Shown here piece after piece: positions 62,667-62,729 of a DNA stretch of 62,729 bases. Source of the DNA: Candidatus Paraprevotella stercoravium (GTDB lineage: Bacteria > Bacteroidota > Bacteroidia > Bacteroidales > Bacteroidaceae); NCBI GenBank assembly GCA_944320795.1, contig CALUIU010000018.1, forward strand, positions 1 through 62,729, in the 5' to 3' direction. Position numbers and translations under genes: made by a program. Numbering within the stretch: the first letter of the stretch is position 1; each line of letters starts with the position of its first letter. The notes below the pieces were generated by a model. It made no database searches, was not told the DNA's origin, and saw nothing but the letters and a program-made list of their open reading frames with translations.

Positions 62667-62729
62667 TTAAAAAGCCCATTTTTGCGAGATATTGTTCACA
62701 GACAGTATCTCGCAAATTTTTTGAATCAT
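62667..62729 (-). mobile_element. Probable insertion-sequence end at the right edge
   Basis: Minus-strand codons from 62729 read MIQKICEILSVNNISQKWAF and a TAA at 62667, in the same frame as the interrupted sialidase. The outer 30 bp (62700-62729) are identical to 25225-25254 in the decayed patch. An 11-bp inverted repeat (TTTGCGAGATA, 62681-62691 against 62705-62715) lies inside. The element continues beyond the window, so its family cannot be named. A repeat would also explain a contig ending here. Confidence 0.5.

Overview
The window reads as a chromosomal segment, possibly a whole contig, of a gut Bacteroidaceae bacterium (Bacteroides or Phocaeicola type). Many transcription units start with the Bacteroidetes -7 box TAnnTTTG (TATCTTTG, TAATTTTG, TACTTTTG and similar), in several cases about 20 nt downstream of a TTG/TTTG -33 element. 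Typical lineage genes include a thiamine OMthi-PnuT-TPK operon, a MurF-alanine racemase fusion, a lipoprotein TamA (TamL) with TamB, a GSCFA protein, DUF3810 and a GH33 sialidase. No rRNA, tRNA, prophage or CRISPR array was seen.

Layout. 1-1.85 kb is a decaying accessory patch: a 70-aa protein, a HicB-like antitoxin whose hicA toxin carries an in-frame amber codon, two matched palindromes upstream, and a RadC relic. 1.86-5.45 kb (minus) is a TPP-riboswitch-controlled thiamine operon. 5.6-7.75 kb has an outer-membrane barrel, an EFR1 ferredoxin/flavodoxin and an HD protein. 7.9-15.5 kb holds transporters (SulP, POT, NhaC), a nitroreductase, Fe/Mn superoxide dismutase and an acyltransferase. 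15.5-24 kb (minus) carries an O/P-type porin and tamL-tamB. 24-32.7 kb has a lipoprotein cyclophilin, a decayed mobile-element-like patch, murF-alr with a GSCFA gene, and dxs-trkA. 32.7-34.7 kb is a two-gene ATPase/DUF4435 unit resembling PARIS. 35-41.7 kb has a nucleotidyltransferase, a MscS-type channel gene broken by an internal deletion, a bcp peroxidase, an M13 peptidase and an ABC-F protein. 41.9-46 kb has an LpxH-like enzyme coupled to a glycosyltransferase, a gutted MBOAT/partner locus and an iron-dependent alcohol dehydrogenase. 46.1-49.95 kb is a metA-U32 protease-zinc ribbon operon. 49.95-52.3 kb (minus) is a DUF3810-redoxin-LuxR operon, followed by an NCS2 permease, radA, an FAD oxidoreductase, a barrel protein and thrA. 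The right end is a GH33 sialidase cut off by a mobile-element end.

The most unusual signal is a pair of paralogous structured RNAs on the minus strand at about 52.31-52.57 kb and 54.34-54.66 kb. Both have a -33/-7 promoter with 20-nt spacing, a TTGAT-N4-ATCAA palindrome exactly 60 nt upstream of the -7 box, a long-range closing stem whose pairs differ between copies but stay complementary, a 5-bp hairpin with an identical GTGA loop, and a 27-nt motif (21 of 27 identical) exactly 6 nt from that hairpin. One precedes the DUF3810 operon behind a terminator-like hairpin; the other leads into a tiny open frame and a strong terminator.

Gene decay is a second theme: hicA (nonsense), radC (deletion/frameshift), the 25 kb patch (in-frame stops), the MscS gene and the MBOAT locus (internal deletions) and the sialidase (truncation) are all disrupted, while the housekeeping genes between them are intact.
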